A stretch of DNA of 64,000 nucleotides, from positions 23,591 through 87,590 of the forward strand of contig CAZXJJ010000004.1 of NCBI GenBank assembly GCA_964640995.1, in the 5' to 3' direction. The stretch comes from JAAYUH01 sp964640995 (GTDB lineage Bacteria; Caldisericota; Caldisericia; B22-G15). Each line of letters starts with the position of its first letter. Position 1 is the first letter of the stretch. Below are positions 16,430-24,796 of this stretch, in pieces. A model generated the notes under the pieces. It searched no databases. It was not told where the DNA came from and saw only the letters and a program-made list of their open reading frames with translations. A program made the position numbers and the translations under genes.

Positions 16430-17486
16430 TCTTAAGTTTATTTATAACATATTCATAAACTTTATAGTTTGATTCTCTTTCAAATGCAATTTCAAATTCA
16501 GGAGGAGAACCTCCTTCAATAAATATTAAATGTGCTTCAAGTGAAGTTATGTTATATTTTTCATTTATCTCAAGAAAATATCTCTGAGATGAATCAGGAT
16601 AATCTTTTGTTGGATTTGAGATAAGATAAATGAATTTAAAAACTTCTTCTTTACTTACTTTTATAATTCCACTCTCTTCAATTTTCTTTGCAAGTTCTAA
16701 ATCTTGCTCTTTAAATTTCAAAGAAAATTTATCCAAAGTATCAATTGCATCTGCAAGATAAACTCCGAGTGCGAAAGATTTTGAATAGAGTTTTCCTCCA
16801 AACAAAACTGCAAGGTCATCAGAAACTCCAATTCCTTTTTTGTGTCTAATATATTGAAACCTTATTGATGGATGACCAAGAAAAATTGAGTAATTATTTT
16901 CATCATAATCTATTATAAGACCAATTTTTTTATAATAGGGAATTTTATCTTCATTATCTTCATGTGCAAGATATTCACCATCAATATCTAAATTTTCTAA
17001 AACTGAAAAATCAACAAGATATGGTTTACCACCACCAACATTAATTCCATAAATTTTTTCTGCCTCTTTTCTTGTTTCAAAATCATCCATTAGTCCAGCA
17101 AGATAAAGACCTAAAAGAACATCCTTTGCATCAATTTCTATTTCATTGAAAATTGGCACTCTTAATATTGGCTCGTTCTTTTTATTTTGAAGTCTAAATA
17201 ACTTTTCACCATTTATGACTCTATCAACAAATTCATATATTTCATCAATTAAACTTTGTCTTGCAGATCTAATTGCATAAGCATCAAATCCTAATGCAAA
17301 AACAATATCATTCATTGTTGTATCAACAAATTTTTTTCCAGAAAATTCACCATGTCCATTGTGAGCATGACCTTCAATTGTTTGTATTAAAATTAAATCT
17401 GAAACCTCTTTTGAAGTCCTTAACCGAACTTTTTCTTTTAAACTTTCAAAATCCTTTATTATTAAGTTAAAAGGTGGGATTTTCAT
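16422..17486 (-). CDS. Conserved-looking protein of unknown function with a His-rich motif
   Basis: I do not recognise this 354-residue soluble protein. Near the N-terminus, EGHAHNGHGEFSGKKF carries His40, His42 and His45, suggestive of metal binding. Other runs that look constrained are GGGKPYLVDFSVLENLDIDGEY and the C-terminal IFIEGGSPPEFEIAFERESNYKVYEYV. No membrane segments or signal peptide. It overlaps the rex stop by 4 nt and the holB start by 8 nt, so it is translated from the same mRNA; the neighbours suggest a housekeeping rather than accessory role. Confidence 0.75.
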   Translation of the reverse strand: MKIPPFNLIIKDFESLKEKVRLRTSKEVSDLILIQTIEGHAHNGHGEFSGKKFVDTTMNDIVFALGFDAYAIRSARQSLIDEIYEFVDRVINGEKLFRLQNKKNEPILRVPIFNEIEIDAKDVLLGLYLAGLMDDFETRKEAEKIYGINVGGGKPYLVDFSVLENLDIDGEYLAHEDNEDKIPYYKKIGLIIDYDENNYSIFLGHPSIRFQYIRHKKGIGVSDDLAVLFGGKLYSKSFALGVYLADAIDTLDKFSLKFKEQDLELAKKIEESGIIKVSKEEVFKFIYLISNPTKDYPDSSQRYFLEINEKYNITSLEAHLIFIEGGSPPEFEIAFERESNYKVYEYVINKLKSV

Positions 17487-18124
17487 TGATTTTTGGTTTT
17501 GTACAAAAGTTTATAAAAACTTACACCAATATGTTCATATTCAACAATTGTTCCCTTAGGAACTTTTAAAATTGTTGGAGAAAAATTCCAAATTGAACTT
17601 ATTCCGCATTGAACATAGATATCAACAATTCCTTGTGCTTCTCTTGGTGGAACACAAATAACTCCAATCTTAACCTTTTTATTTTCTTCAAGATAATCTT
17701 TTAAATACCTAACATCTCTTACAAAAATTCCTCTAATGAGTTTACCTATTTTATTAGGATTGTTATCAAAAAATGAGTCAAAGATAATTTTACTCTTTTT
17801 AAAAGAGTCATAACCTGCAACTGCTTGACCTAAACTTCCTGCACCGACAATTACTGCATGAGTTATTGAGTTTAATTTAAAAATTTTTTTAAGTGCAGTC
17901 TTAAGTTTAGGAACTTCATATCCAATTTTTGCTTTACCTTCTATCTCTCTGAAATATAAAAAATCTTGTCTTACAGTTGATGGAGAAACTCCTGCTAACT
18001 TTCCCAACTCTTCACTTGAAATGAACCTTTTTTTAACAGGAAGAGTAATTAATATTTCATAGTATATTGCTAACCTCTCAAGTGTTTTGTTTGATATTTT
18101 TCTCTCTTTCTTTATGTTTTTCAT
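17483..18124 (-). CDS. rex: Redox-sensing transcriptional repressor Rex
   Basis: Rex senses the NADH/NAD ratio and represses fermentation genes when NADH is low. The 213-residue protein has a winged helix (SSEELGKLAGVSPSTVRQDFLYF), the Rossmann glycine motif VGAGSLGQAV, the VICVPP strand, and the C-terminal domain-swap helix (GVSFYKLLY). First gene of its operon, with a good sigma-70 promoter. Confidence 0.94.
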   Translation of the reverse strand: MKNIKKERKISNKTLERLAIYYEILITLPVKKRFISSEELGKLAGVSPSTVRQDFLYFREIEGKAKIGYEVPKLKTALKKIFKLNSITHAVIVGAGSLGQAVAGYDSFKKSKIIFDSFFDNNPNKIGKLIRGIFVRDVRYLKDYLEENKKVKIGVICVPPREAQGIVDIYVQCGISSIWNFSPTILKVPKGTIVEYEHIGVSFYKLLYKTKNQ

Positions 18125-18132
18125 TTAACAAT

Positions 18133-18161
18133 ATAATAATTTAAGATTTAAATTTTGTCAA
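18133..18161 (-). promoter_or_regulatory. rex promoter
   Basis: The minus strand has TTGACA (18156-18161), 17 bp, TATTAT (18133-18138), then 8 nt to the ATG; almost no leader. A TTGTTAAA just before the ATG resembles half a Rex site, without the second half. Confidence 0.75.
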
Positions 18162-18162
18162 C

Positions 18163-18191
18163 TTTATACAGAATTTTTAAATTGTTATAAT
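18163..18191 (+). promoter_or_regulatory. nfo promoter, leaderless
   Basis: A weak -35 (TTTATA, 18163-18168), 17 bp, TATAAT (18186-18191), then 6 nt to the ATG, putting +1 on the A of the start codon. Confidence 0.6.
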
Positions 18192-18197
18192 TGATTT

Positions 18198-19043
18198 ATG
18201 GGACTTCTTGGTGCACATGTGTCAATTGCTGGTGGAGTAAAAAATGCTCCTTTAAATGGAGAAAAAATAGGTTGTGATGCAATTCAAATTTTCACAAAAA
18301 ATCAAAGACAGTGGAATGCAAAAGAGTATAGTGAAGAAGAGATAAAAGAGTATTTTGAAAATTTAAAGAAAACAAAAATAAAAAAAGTCTGTGCTCATTC
18401 TTCCTATCTAATAAATCTTGCTTCTCCTAATCAAGAGATTTATAAAAAATCTATTGATGCACTGATTGATGACCTTAAAAGATGTGAAATGCTAAAAATT
18501 CCATTTGATGTTATTCATCCAGGTTCACATCTTGGAGAAGGAATTGAAAAAGGAATTGAAAGAATAATTAAAGGAATAGATAAAGTTTTTAATAAAGTTA
18601 AAAATACAGGAATTGCACTTGAAACAGTTGCAGGACAAGGATCTAATATTGGTTTTAAATTTGAGCAGTTGAGAGATATTATAAATGGAGTAAAAGAAAA
18701 AGAGAGAGTTTTTGTTTGTTTTGATACAGCACATGCTTTTGAATCTGGTTATGATATAAGAACTGAAAAAGGCTTTAAGAAAGTTTTAGATGAGTTTGAC
18801 AAAATAATTGGAATCGAAAAACTTGTTGTGTTTCACTTAAATGATTCTAAAACAGAATGTGGCTCAAATGTTGATAGACATGAAAATATTGGAAAAGGAG
18901 TTTTAGGTCTTGAGCCATTTAAATTTTTAGTTAACTCAAAAGATTTTGAGGAACACCAAATGATACTTGAAACTCCAGGTGGAGATGATATGTATATAGA
19001 AGACCTCAAAACTCTAAACTTACTAAGAAGTTTAATTAAATGA
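18198..19043 (+). CDS. nfo: Endonuclease IV (AP endonuclease)
   Basis: Base-excision repair enzyme that cleaves 5' to abasic sites using three metal ions. 281 residues, the usual length. Family motifs are GAHVSIAGGVKNAP, AIQIFTKNQRQW, VIHPGSHLG, ALETVAGQG, CFDTAHAFESGYD and VVFHLNDSKTECGSNVDRHENIGKG. There is no ribosome site; the -10 box is 6 nt away. Its TGA overlaps the ATG of the decayed gene that follows. Confidence 0.95.
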   Translation: MGLLGAHVSIAGGVKNAPLNGEKIGCDAIQIFTKNQRQWNAKEYSEEEIKEYFENLKKTKIKKVCAHSSYLINLASPNQEIYKKSIDALIDDLKRCEMLKIPFDVIHPGSHLGEGIEKGIERIIKGIDKVFNKVKNTGIALETVAGQGSNIGFKFEQLRDIINGVKEKERVFVCFDTAHAFESGYDIRTEKGFKKVLDEFDKIIGIEKLVVFHLNDSKTECGSNVDRHENIGKGVLGLEPFKFLVNSKDFEEHQMILETPGGDDMYIEDLKTLNLLRSLIK

Positions 19044-19523
19044 AAAGAGGGTTAAATAGAGAGGAAATAATAAAATTAATAGAGATCATTAAAAAAAGTA
19101 TTTAAATACTTAGAAAATTTAAAAAGAAAAGGAAAACTGCTAAATATATACAATTTTCAAAAATGCCTCCTATTTTAAGTGAATCAATTGTATTATTTTT
19201 ATTAAATAAAAACCGTCTTTTTTAGAAAAAATTAAAAAAAGCGATGTTAAAAAGATTAGGTTTTGGTGGTAATGTTAGCGATATGGTTGTTGAATTGAAA
19301 AATTCAAAAAAGATTAAAATTGAAGTTAAAGCAACTGGCAAAAGTGCATTTGAATTTTTTAGTGATAAAGATATTAAGGCAGATTATTTAATTTGGTTAC
19401 ACTTTGAAGATTCAATATTTTAAAAAACCTATTAAAATCACAATTTAAAAATTATATGAAATTGTTAATAAGGATTTGTTTATTTATAATTTAGATATTC
19501 AAAATTTTAAATTGATAAAATAA
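19040..19523 (+). pseudogene. Decayed restriction-endonuclease-like gene (PD-(D/E)XK type)
   Basis: Fragments in three frames read as one protein: MKRGLNREEIIKLIEIIKK, a TAA at 19103, then AKYIQFSKMPPILSESIVL, frame change, FLEKIKKSDVKKI, frame change, GFGGNVSDMVVELKN and KKIKIEVKATGKSAFEFF, then DKDIKADYLIWLHFEDSIF, a stop, and KLYEIVNKDLFIYNLDIQ to 19523. The VVEL...IEVKATG strand pair followed by ADYLIWLHF resembles the nuclease core of some type II restriction enzymes. No methyltransferase lies next to it. It is surely not expressed as one protein. The family call is moderate. Confidence 0.6.
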
Positions 19524-19574
19524 AAAACATAAAATTTTAAATTACAAATAATATTATTGACCTAATTTACTTAA

Positions 19575-19603
19575 TTGACAAGGTGTGTAAATTTATCTAT
19601 AAT
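19575..19603 (+). promoter_or_regulatory. Promoter of tRNA-Met and probably the genes after it
   Basis: TTGACA (19575-19580), 17 bp, TATAAT (19598-19603): full consensus. Confidence 0.92.
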
Positions 19604-19612
19604 ATTATTAGT

Positions 19613-19687
19613 GGGCTCGTAGCTCAACGGCAGAGCGGGTGGCTCATAACCACTAGGTTCTAGGTTCGAATCCTAGCGAGCCCACCA
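19613..19687 (+). tRNA. tRNA-Met (CAT)
   Basis: 75 nt with encoded CCA. Acceptor GGGCTCG/CGAGCCC, anticodon loop CTCATAA, T-arm CTAGG TTCGAAT CCTAG. The paired position 1-72 excludes an initiator; elongator Met is most likely, but a lysidine-modified Ile CAT species is possible. Confidence 0.93.
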
Positions 19688-19697
19688 TGAGGTATTA

Positions 19698-20429
19698 ATG
19701 CAAATAGAGAAGAGGGTTGTTTCACTTCTTTATAAACTCCAGTGTCTTGACCTTAAAATTTTTTTTATTGATAATAATAACCTTGAGAAAACACTCAAAA
19801 ATTTAAATTATGAGATAAATAAACTCAAAGAAGATTTAAAAAATTTAAATAATTCAATAAAAGAAAAAGAACTTCAAATAAAAAACCTTGAAGGAGAAAT
19901 AGAAGAGATAAACTCAAAATATAAAAAACTAAAGGACTCACTTTCAAGTGGAAAAAAAATGAGTGAAAAAGAGATATCATCTATAAATCATGAGTTGGGA
20001 AGACTACAGAGTTTAAAGAAAAGAAATGAAGATGATATATTAGAAATTCAAGATTTTATAGAAAAGACAAGAGAAAACATTTCAAAAATTCAAAAAGAGA
20101 TTTCAACTAAAGAAGAAAACTATAAAGTTGAAGAAGTAAGAGTAAATAAGGAACTTGAAAAATTAAAAATTGAAAGATATGAAGTTCTTAAAGAAAGAGA
20201 AAAATTAATACAAGATATTCCTGAAGAAGTTCTCTCTTTTTATGAAAGAGAAAATTTAAAATTTGGAAGAAGAGTTGTTTCAGTTGTTGAAGATGAAAGA
20301 TGTAGTGAATGTGGAGTTTTCTTACCAGTTGGAATCATAAATTCTCTAAAAAATGGAACATGCTCTATTAAATGCGAAAATTGTGGAAGAATTCTAATTT
20401 TAAAAAAGGATATTGAGGGTGATATTTAA
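19698..20429 (+). CDS. Coiled-coil protein with C-terminal zinc ribbon (COG1579 type)
   Basis: Residues 1-185 are a long coiled coil of Lys/Glu/Leu heptads. The end is a C4 zinc ribbon (CSECGVFLP...CENCGRILIL). This matches the widespread zinc-ribbon/coiled-coil proteins whose function is not settled; some were proposed to assist membrane or cell-envelope processes. It starts 10 nt after tRNA-Met with no strong ribosome site and overlaps the prepilin peptidase gene. Confidence 0.8.
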   Translation: MQIEKRVVSLLYKLQCLDLKIFFIDNNNLEKTLKNLNYEINKLKEDLKNLNNSIKEKELQIKNLEGEIEEINSKYKKLKDSLSSGKKMSEKEISSINHELGRLQSLKKRNEDDILEIQDFIEKTRENISKIQKEISTKEENYKVEEVRVNKELEKLKIERYEVLKEREKLIQDIPEEVLSFYERENLKFGRRVVSVVEDERCSECGVFLPVGIINSLKNGTCSIKCENCGRILILKKDIEGDI

Positions 20430-21165
20430 TCTTATCTTTAACTTCATTCTTGGTGCATCAATTGGAAGTTTCTTAAATGTTTTAATCTATAGAATCCCAA
20501 GAAAAATTCAGGTCTCAAGTGGAAGAAGTTTCTGTCCAAATTGTGGTCATAAACTCTCCTTTTTTTATTTAATTCCGATTCTCTCTTACATTTTTTTAAA
20601 AGGAAGATGTAGATATTGTGATGAAAAAATTTCACCTCTTTATCCAATAGTTGAAATTTTATCCGGTCTTGTTTTTCTATTTTCATTTTTGTTTTTTGGT
20701 TATTCTCTTCTTTATTTAAAATTTGTAATTTTTTCTTCTGTTTTACTTGTAATTTCAATAATTGACCTTCAAACAATGGAAATACCAGATGAGCCTTTTT
20801 TGTTTGGAATGTTTTTTGGAATTATCTTTTTTATTTTAGAAAAAAATTATGTTAACACTCTTATAGGAGTTATAATTCCACCAATTATTTTCTTTTTAAT
20901 AATAGTTCTCTCAAAAGGGGGTATGGGTGGAGGAGATTTTAAATTATCTTTTCTCTTTGGTTTATATTTAGGATTTCCAAAAATAATTCCTTGGTTTTTC
21001 TTATCATTTATAATTGGCTTTTTCCCAGCAATTTATATGCTTTTAACTAAAAAAGGAACAAGAAAAACACCTCTTCCATTTGGGCCTTTTATGTCACTTT
21101 CAGGAATAATAACATTTTTGTTTGGAAATGAAATTATTAGATTTTATAATTTTTTAATGTTATAA
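20419..21165 (+). CDS. Prepilin peptidase (A24 family)
   Basis: Membrane aspartic protease that cleaves and usually N-methylates type IV prepilins. About eight membrane helices. The N-terminal GASIGSFLNVLIYRIP and two CxxC pairs (CPNCG, CRYCD) form the cytoplasmic zinc domain. The active aspartates are in IDLQTMEIPD and GMGGGDFKL. I prefer the GTG at 20419, eight bases after AAGGA, over a TTG at 20413. It lies directly upstream of pilMNO. Confidence 0.92.
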   Translation: MIFNLIFNFILGASIGSFLNVLIYRIPRKIQVSSGRSFCPNCGHKLSFFYLIPILSYIFLKGRCRYCDEKISPLYPIVEILSGLVFLFSFLFFGYSLLYLKFVIFSSVLLVISIIDLQTMEIPDEPFLFGMFFGIIFFILEKNYVNTLIGVIIPPIIFFLIIVLSKGGMGGGDFKLSFLFGLYLGFPKIIPWFFLSFIIGFFPAIYMLLTKKGTRKTPLPFGPFMSLSGIITFLFGNEIIRFYNFLML

Positions 21166-21166
21166 T
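21161..21166 (+). promoter_or_regulatory. Candidate -10 box ahead of pilM
   Basis: TATAAT, then 9 nt to the ATG; no Shine-Dalgarno. No clear -35. Confidence 0.4.
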
Positions 21167-21175
21167 ATTAAACAA

Positions 21176-22312
21176 ATGGATAATCTATTTGGAGGAAAAA
21201 CACCATTAATTGGATTAGACTTGGGCTCAGGGTATCTTAAAATAGCCCAATTAAAGGAGACAACAAAAGGCCTTAATCTTGTAAACATAGGTCTTCTTCC
21301 AACTCCAACAAAAGCAATTGAAAATGCAAAGATTGTAAATCCTGATGAAATAGCAGAAGGAATAAGAACACTTCTTAGAATGTATTCTTTTATTGGAAAA
21401 AGAGTTGTAACTTCTGTTTCAGGTCAACTTGTTACAGTTAGAACCTTAACAGTTGATAAACTTCCAGAACAAGAACTTGATGAAGTTATAAAATGGGAAG
21501 TACAAAAATTAATTCCTTTTAAAATTGAGGAAGCAAGTTTTGATTATCAAATTATTGGAACTCTCCCTGAATCACATGGAGAAAAACTTTCTGTAATTGC
21601 AGCAGCAGCAAGTTTAGATATTATAAACAGTATTGTTTCTGCGATTAAACTTGCAAAACTTGAACCAGTTGCAATTGAAATTGAATCATTTGCAGAATTA
21701 AGATTACTTGACTATACATATAAAGATAAATATCCAAATAACATAATACTTTTAATAAATTCAGGACACTCATTTACAAACATAAACATAATTGAGGATG
21801 GAATCTTAAGATTCACAAGAACAATCCCATTTGGTGGAAGAAATTTAATAAGAATAATTCAAGATGGATTTAAAATAAGTGAAAAAGATGCTGAAACATA
21901 TCTTGTTACAGCATGTGATTTGAGAATTGAAAAATATCCAAAAGATTCTGAAACATATAGATTAACTGAATTAATAATTCCACAAATTGAAGAGTTTGCT
22001 CTTGAAATAAGAAGGTCAATTATTTATTATCAAGGTCTTCCAAATTTTTCAGGAAAAAAATTCTTAATCATTTTAGGTGGTGGTGCATCAAGACTCAAGG
22101 GGCTTGTTGATTTTATGAGGTCTTATCTTAAGGTTGATGTTATTCTTGATGACTTACTTCTTAAAGGTGTTGTTTTTAATCCAAAACTTTTCACAGAGGA
22201 TTATTTAAGAGAGATGTCTCCATTTTTTACTGTTGCAGTTGGTCTTGCAATGAGAGAAGCATTTGAAAAAATTGAAAAATCAAAAGCAAAATCTGGGGGT
22301 AAAAAGAAATGA
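21176..22312 (+). CDS. pilM: Type IV pilus assembly protein PilM
   Basis: Actin-like cytoplasmic ATPase that anchors the inner-membrane platform by binding the PilN N-terminus. 378 residues, with phosphate-1 loop IGLDLGSGYLKIAQL, KWEVQKLIPF, the TIPFGGRNLIRII stretch, and phosphate-2 LGGGASRLKGL. It overlaps pilN by 4 nt. Confidence 0.93.
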   Translation: MDNLFGGKTPLIGLDLGSGYLKIAQLKETTKGLNLVNIGLLPTPTKAIENAKIVNPDEIAEGIRTLLRMYSFIGKRVVTSVSGQLVTVRTLTVDKLPEQELDEVIKWEVQKLIPFKIEEASFDYQIIGTLPESHGEKLSVIAAAASLDIINSIVSAIKLAKLEPVAIEIESFAELRLLDYTYKDKYPNNIILLINSGHSFTNINIIEDGILRFTRTIPFGGRNLIRIIQDGFKISEKDAETYLVTACDLRIEKYPKDSETYRLTELIIPQIEEFALEIRRSIIYYQGLPNFSGKKFLIILGGGASRLKGLVDFMRSYLKVDVILDDLLLKGVVFNPKLFTEDYLREMSPFFTVAVGLAMREAFEKIEKSKAKSGGKKK

Positions 22313-22863
22313 ATATAAAAATAAATCTTCTTCCTGTAATAAAAAAGAAAAGAAAAGCAGAAGATACAAATATAATAATAATTTCTATTTTCTTTATTAT
22401 AGTTTTGGCTCTGGTTTATTTCTTTTATACCACTAGAGTAAACTCCTTAAACAGAAACTTAGCAACAATTCAAGCAAATATAAACAAACTAATGTATATG
22501 GAAGAACTTAAAAATGAAAAAATAAAATCTGATGGACTAATCAGTTATTATATAAACACAATTAGTAAACTCACAAAAAATCAGTTTAAATTTTCAGATT
22601 TCTTTAACACACTCTCCTCTGAATTTCCAAAATATGCATATATAACAAGTTTAGATGTTGATTTAGATACAAAGGTTGTAAGAATAACTGGAGAAACCTC
22701 TAACTTTTATAATCTTGGAAGATTAATAGATTATCTTAAAAATTCAAAAGCAATTTCAAATGTATATCTATCTAACTTTTCAAGACAAGAAACAACTCAA
22801 ACTGGTGAGTCAAAAGTCACTTTTACTCTAATTGGTATCATTCAAACAGGAGGCACTAAATGA
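22309..22863 (+). CDS. pilN: Type IV pilus assembly protein PilN
   Basis: 184 residues. The short N-terminus MNIKINLLPVIKKK is the conserved PilM-binding INLLP motif; a membrane helix follows (about 22-43), then a coiled and ferredoxin-like periplasmic domain. It overlaps pilO by 4 nt. Confidence 0.9.
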   Translation: MNIKINLLPVIKKKRKAEDTNIIIISIFFIIVLALVYFFYTTRVNSLNRNLATIQANINKLMYMEELKNEKIKSDGLISYYINTISKLTKNQFKFSDFFNTLSSEFPKYAYITSLDVDLDTKVVRITGETSNFYNLGRLIDYLKNSKAISNVYLSNFSRQETTQTGESKVTFTLIGIIQTGGTK

Positions 22864-23447
22864 AAGGGCCAGCACAGAAATATATAGCACTTTTAATTCT
22901 TCTTGCTCTTGGTGGTGTTGTTTACTATATGTATCTTCTTAAACCACAAATTGATAAAGTTAAAGACCTTAATAATAAAATAACTGAAGCAAATATAAAA
23001 CTTGAAGAGTTAACAAATATAAAAAAGAATGAGGCAAAAATAAGAGAGTTGATTGAAGAGAACAAAAACGATATTGAACTTTTGAGAAGTGTTTTACCAA
23101 TAGGAGAAGATTTGTCTCGACTTTTAACTCAAATAGAGCAGGTTGAAAAAGAAGAGGGAATAAAATTTGATAATATAAATTTTGTTGGTGGTGCACAAGA
23201 ACAGGCAGGTAAAATTCAGAGTAGAAGACTTATGACAAGAGAAGATCACTATGAAATGAAAGTTACATTTTTAGTAACAACAACTTATGAGAAATTTATG
23301 AAACTATTGAATAGACTGGAGAACTTTCCAAGAATATTAGTTATAAGAAAAATTTCAGTGTCATCTCCAAGAATGATGACAAAAGAAACTGAAAAAAATC
23401 AAACTTATAACTTTGAAGTTTACTTAATAAGCGCAAAGGAGCCATAA
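22860..23447 (+). CDS. pilO: Type IV pilus assembly protein PilO
   Basis: 195 residues: one membrane helix (about 8-26), a coiled coil (30-75), then a ferredoxin-like domain (DHYEMKVTFLVTTTYEKFMKLLNRLENFPRIL, given here only as a region near residues 125-160). It pairs with PilN in the inner-membrane ring. The call rests on order and architecture. Confidence 0.87.
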   Translation: MKGPAQKYIALLILLALGGVVYYMYLLKPQIDKVKDLNNKITEANIKLEELTNIKKNEAKIRELIEENKNDIELLRSVLPIGEDLSRLLTQIEQVEKEEGIKFDNINFVGGAQEQAGKIQSRRLMTREDHYEMKVTFLVTTTYEKFMKLLNRLENFPRILVIRKISVSSPRMMTKETEKNQTYNFEVYLISAKEP

Positions 23448-23768
23448 ATGGCTAAAAAAGAGAGGGCACCAAATAAAACAAAAAAAGTTCCAACAAAAAA
23501 GAGTGAGGAGCAGAAAAAAAGAGAAAATTTACTTTTAGTTCTTTTTATAATTTTAATGGCTATCGCAGGTGTTCTATTTTATATTCTTTATCTTAAACCT
23601 CCAACACCGCCAACTCCCACTCAAACAGGAAGTGGAGTGATTGCTCAAATTTTAAAAAATTTAAGTATTGACCCTGTGAAAGCTGAGTTAGAAAAAAGAA
23701 ATCTTGTTATTCCTTCTCTTGAAACAAAACCTGAAGAAATAGGAAAGGTAAATCCATTTTTACCATGA
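23448..23768 (+). CDS. Small pilus-operon membrane protein, PilP-like position
   Basis: 106 residues. A Lys-rich cytoplasmic start (AKKERAPNKTKKVPTKK), one membrane helix (about 28-49), a proline-rich stretch (PPTPPTPTQTGSG), and an end reading GKVNPFLP. The last motif resembles the NPF segment of PilP, but the beta-domain of PilP is missing. It follows pilO directly and may be a minimal PilP counterpart. I see no PilQ in the window. Confidence 0.65.
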   Translation: MAKKERAPNKTKKVPTKKSEEQKKRENLLLVLFIILMAIAGVLFYILYLKPPTPPTPTQTGSGVIAQILKNLSIDPVKAELEKRNLVIPSLETKPEEIGKVNPFLP

Positions 23769-24796
23769 ATTTTAAAATCCCTAATGAAGTTTCTCACTTT
23801 TTAATCACAAAGATACAAAATATAAGATACCTAACAAATTTTAGTGGTGAAGATGGATTTTTACTTATAGATTCAGATTCAATAAATTTAATTGTTGACT
23901 CAAGATTTACAGTTCAAGCAAAAGAAGAAGTTTATAAATATGTGAATGTTTTTGAATATAAACCTCCAATTGAGGAATTTTTAAGTAATCAATATAAAAT
24001 TGAGAAAATTGGTCTTGAAGATAAAGTTATCTTTAATTTTTATGAAATAATTTCAAATAAATTTGGAAAAGAGAATGTTTTTATTTATAAAGATTTAATT
24101 GAAAATTTAAGAATGGTTAAAAGAGAGGAAGAGATTGAAAAGATAAAAAGGGCAGAAGAAATTTCTGAAAAAGCATTTTTAAAAACATTAGAACTAATAA
24201 AAGAAGGAGTTAGTGAGAGGGACCTTCAAATTGAACTTGAATATCAAATGAAAATTTATGGAGGAGAAAAAAATGGTTTTGATACAATAATTCTTTTTGG
24301 AGAAAGAGGGGCACTTCCTCATGGAAAACCATCTCAAAGGAAACTTAAAAAGGGGGAAACAATAATTTTTGACTTTGGAACAATTTATGAAGGTTATCAC
24401 TCAGATTGTACAAGGACAGTTTTGTTTGGAAAGCAAAGTGAAGAATTTATGAAAGCATTTCAAGTTGTGTTTGACGCTCAGAGATTAGGAATAGAAAATA
24501 TAAAAAGTGGAATGAAGGCAAATGAAATTGATGCAGAAAGTAGAAATTATATAAAAGAGATGGGTTTTGGTGAATATTTTGGACATGGTTTGGGCCATGG
24601 AGTAGGTTTAGAGATTCATGAAAAACCTGCACTTAATCCAAGAGATGAAACAATTTTAAAGGATAATATGGTTGTTACAATCGAACCTGGAATTTATATT
24701 GAAAATAAATTTGGAATAAGAATTGAAGATATTATTGTTATAAAAGAAGATAAACCTATGAACTTAACAAATCTTCCAAAAATTATTGAGATTTAA
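23765..24796 (+). CDS. Xaa-Pro aminopeptidase/dipeptidase (M24B)
   Basis: 343 residues with a creatinase-like N-domain and a pita-bread catalytic domain. The metal ligands are in IFDFGTIYEGYHSDCTRTV (two Asp), GHGLGHGVGLEIHE (His), VVTIEPGIYI (Glu) and FGIRIEDI (Glu). It releases residues ahead of proline. It overlaps the pilus gene by 4 nt and the convergent gene's stop by 14 nt. PepP and PepQ types cannot be separated here. Confidence 0.9.
   Translation: MNFKIPNEVSHFLITKIQNIRYLTNFSGEDGFLLIDSDSINLIVDSRFTVQAKEEVYKYVNVFEYKPPIEEFLSNQYKIEKIGLEDKVIFNFYEIISNKFGKENVFIYKDLIENLRMVKREEEIEKIKRAEEISEKAFLKTLELIKEGVSERDLQIELEYQMKIYGGEKNGFDTIILFGERGALPHGKPSQRKLKKGETIIFDFGTIYEGYHSDCTRTVLFGKQSEEFMKAFQVVFDAQRLGIENIKSGMKANEIDAESRNYIKEMGFGEYFGHGLGHGVGLEIHEKPALNPRDETILKDNMVVTIEPGIYIENKFGIRIEDIIVIKEDKPMNLTNLPKIIEI

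Noticed and set aside
18117..18132. Rex operator at the rex start
   Set aside because: TTGTTAAA is only half a site; the matching inverted half is missing.
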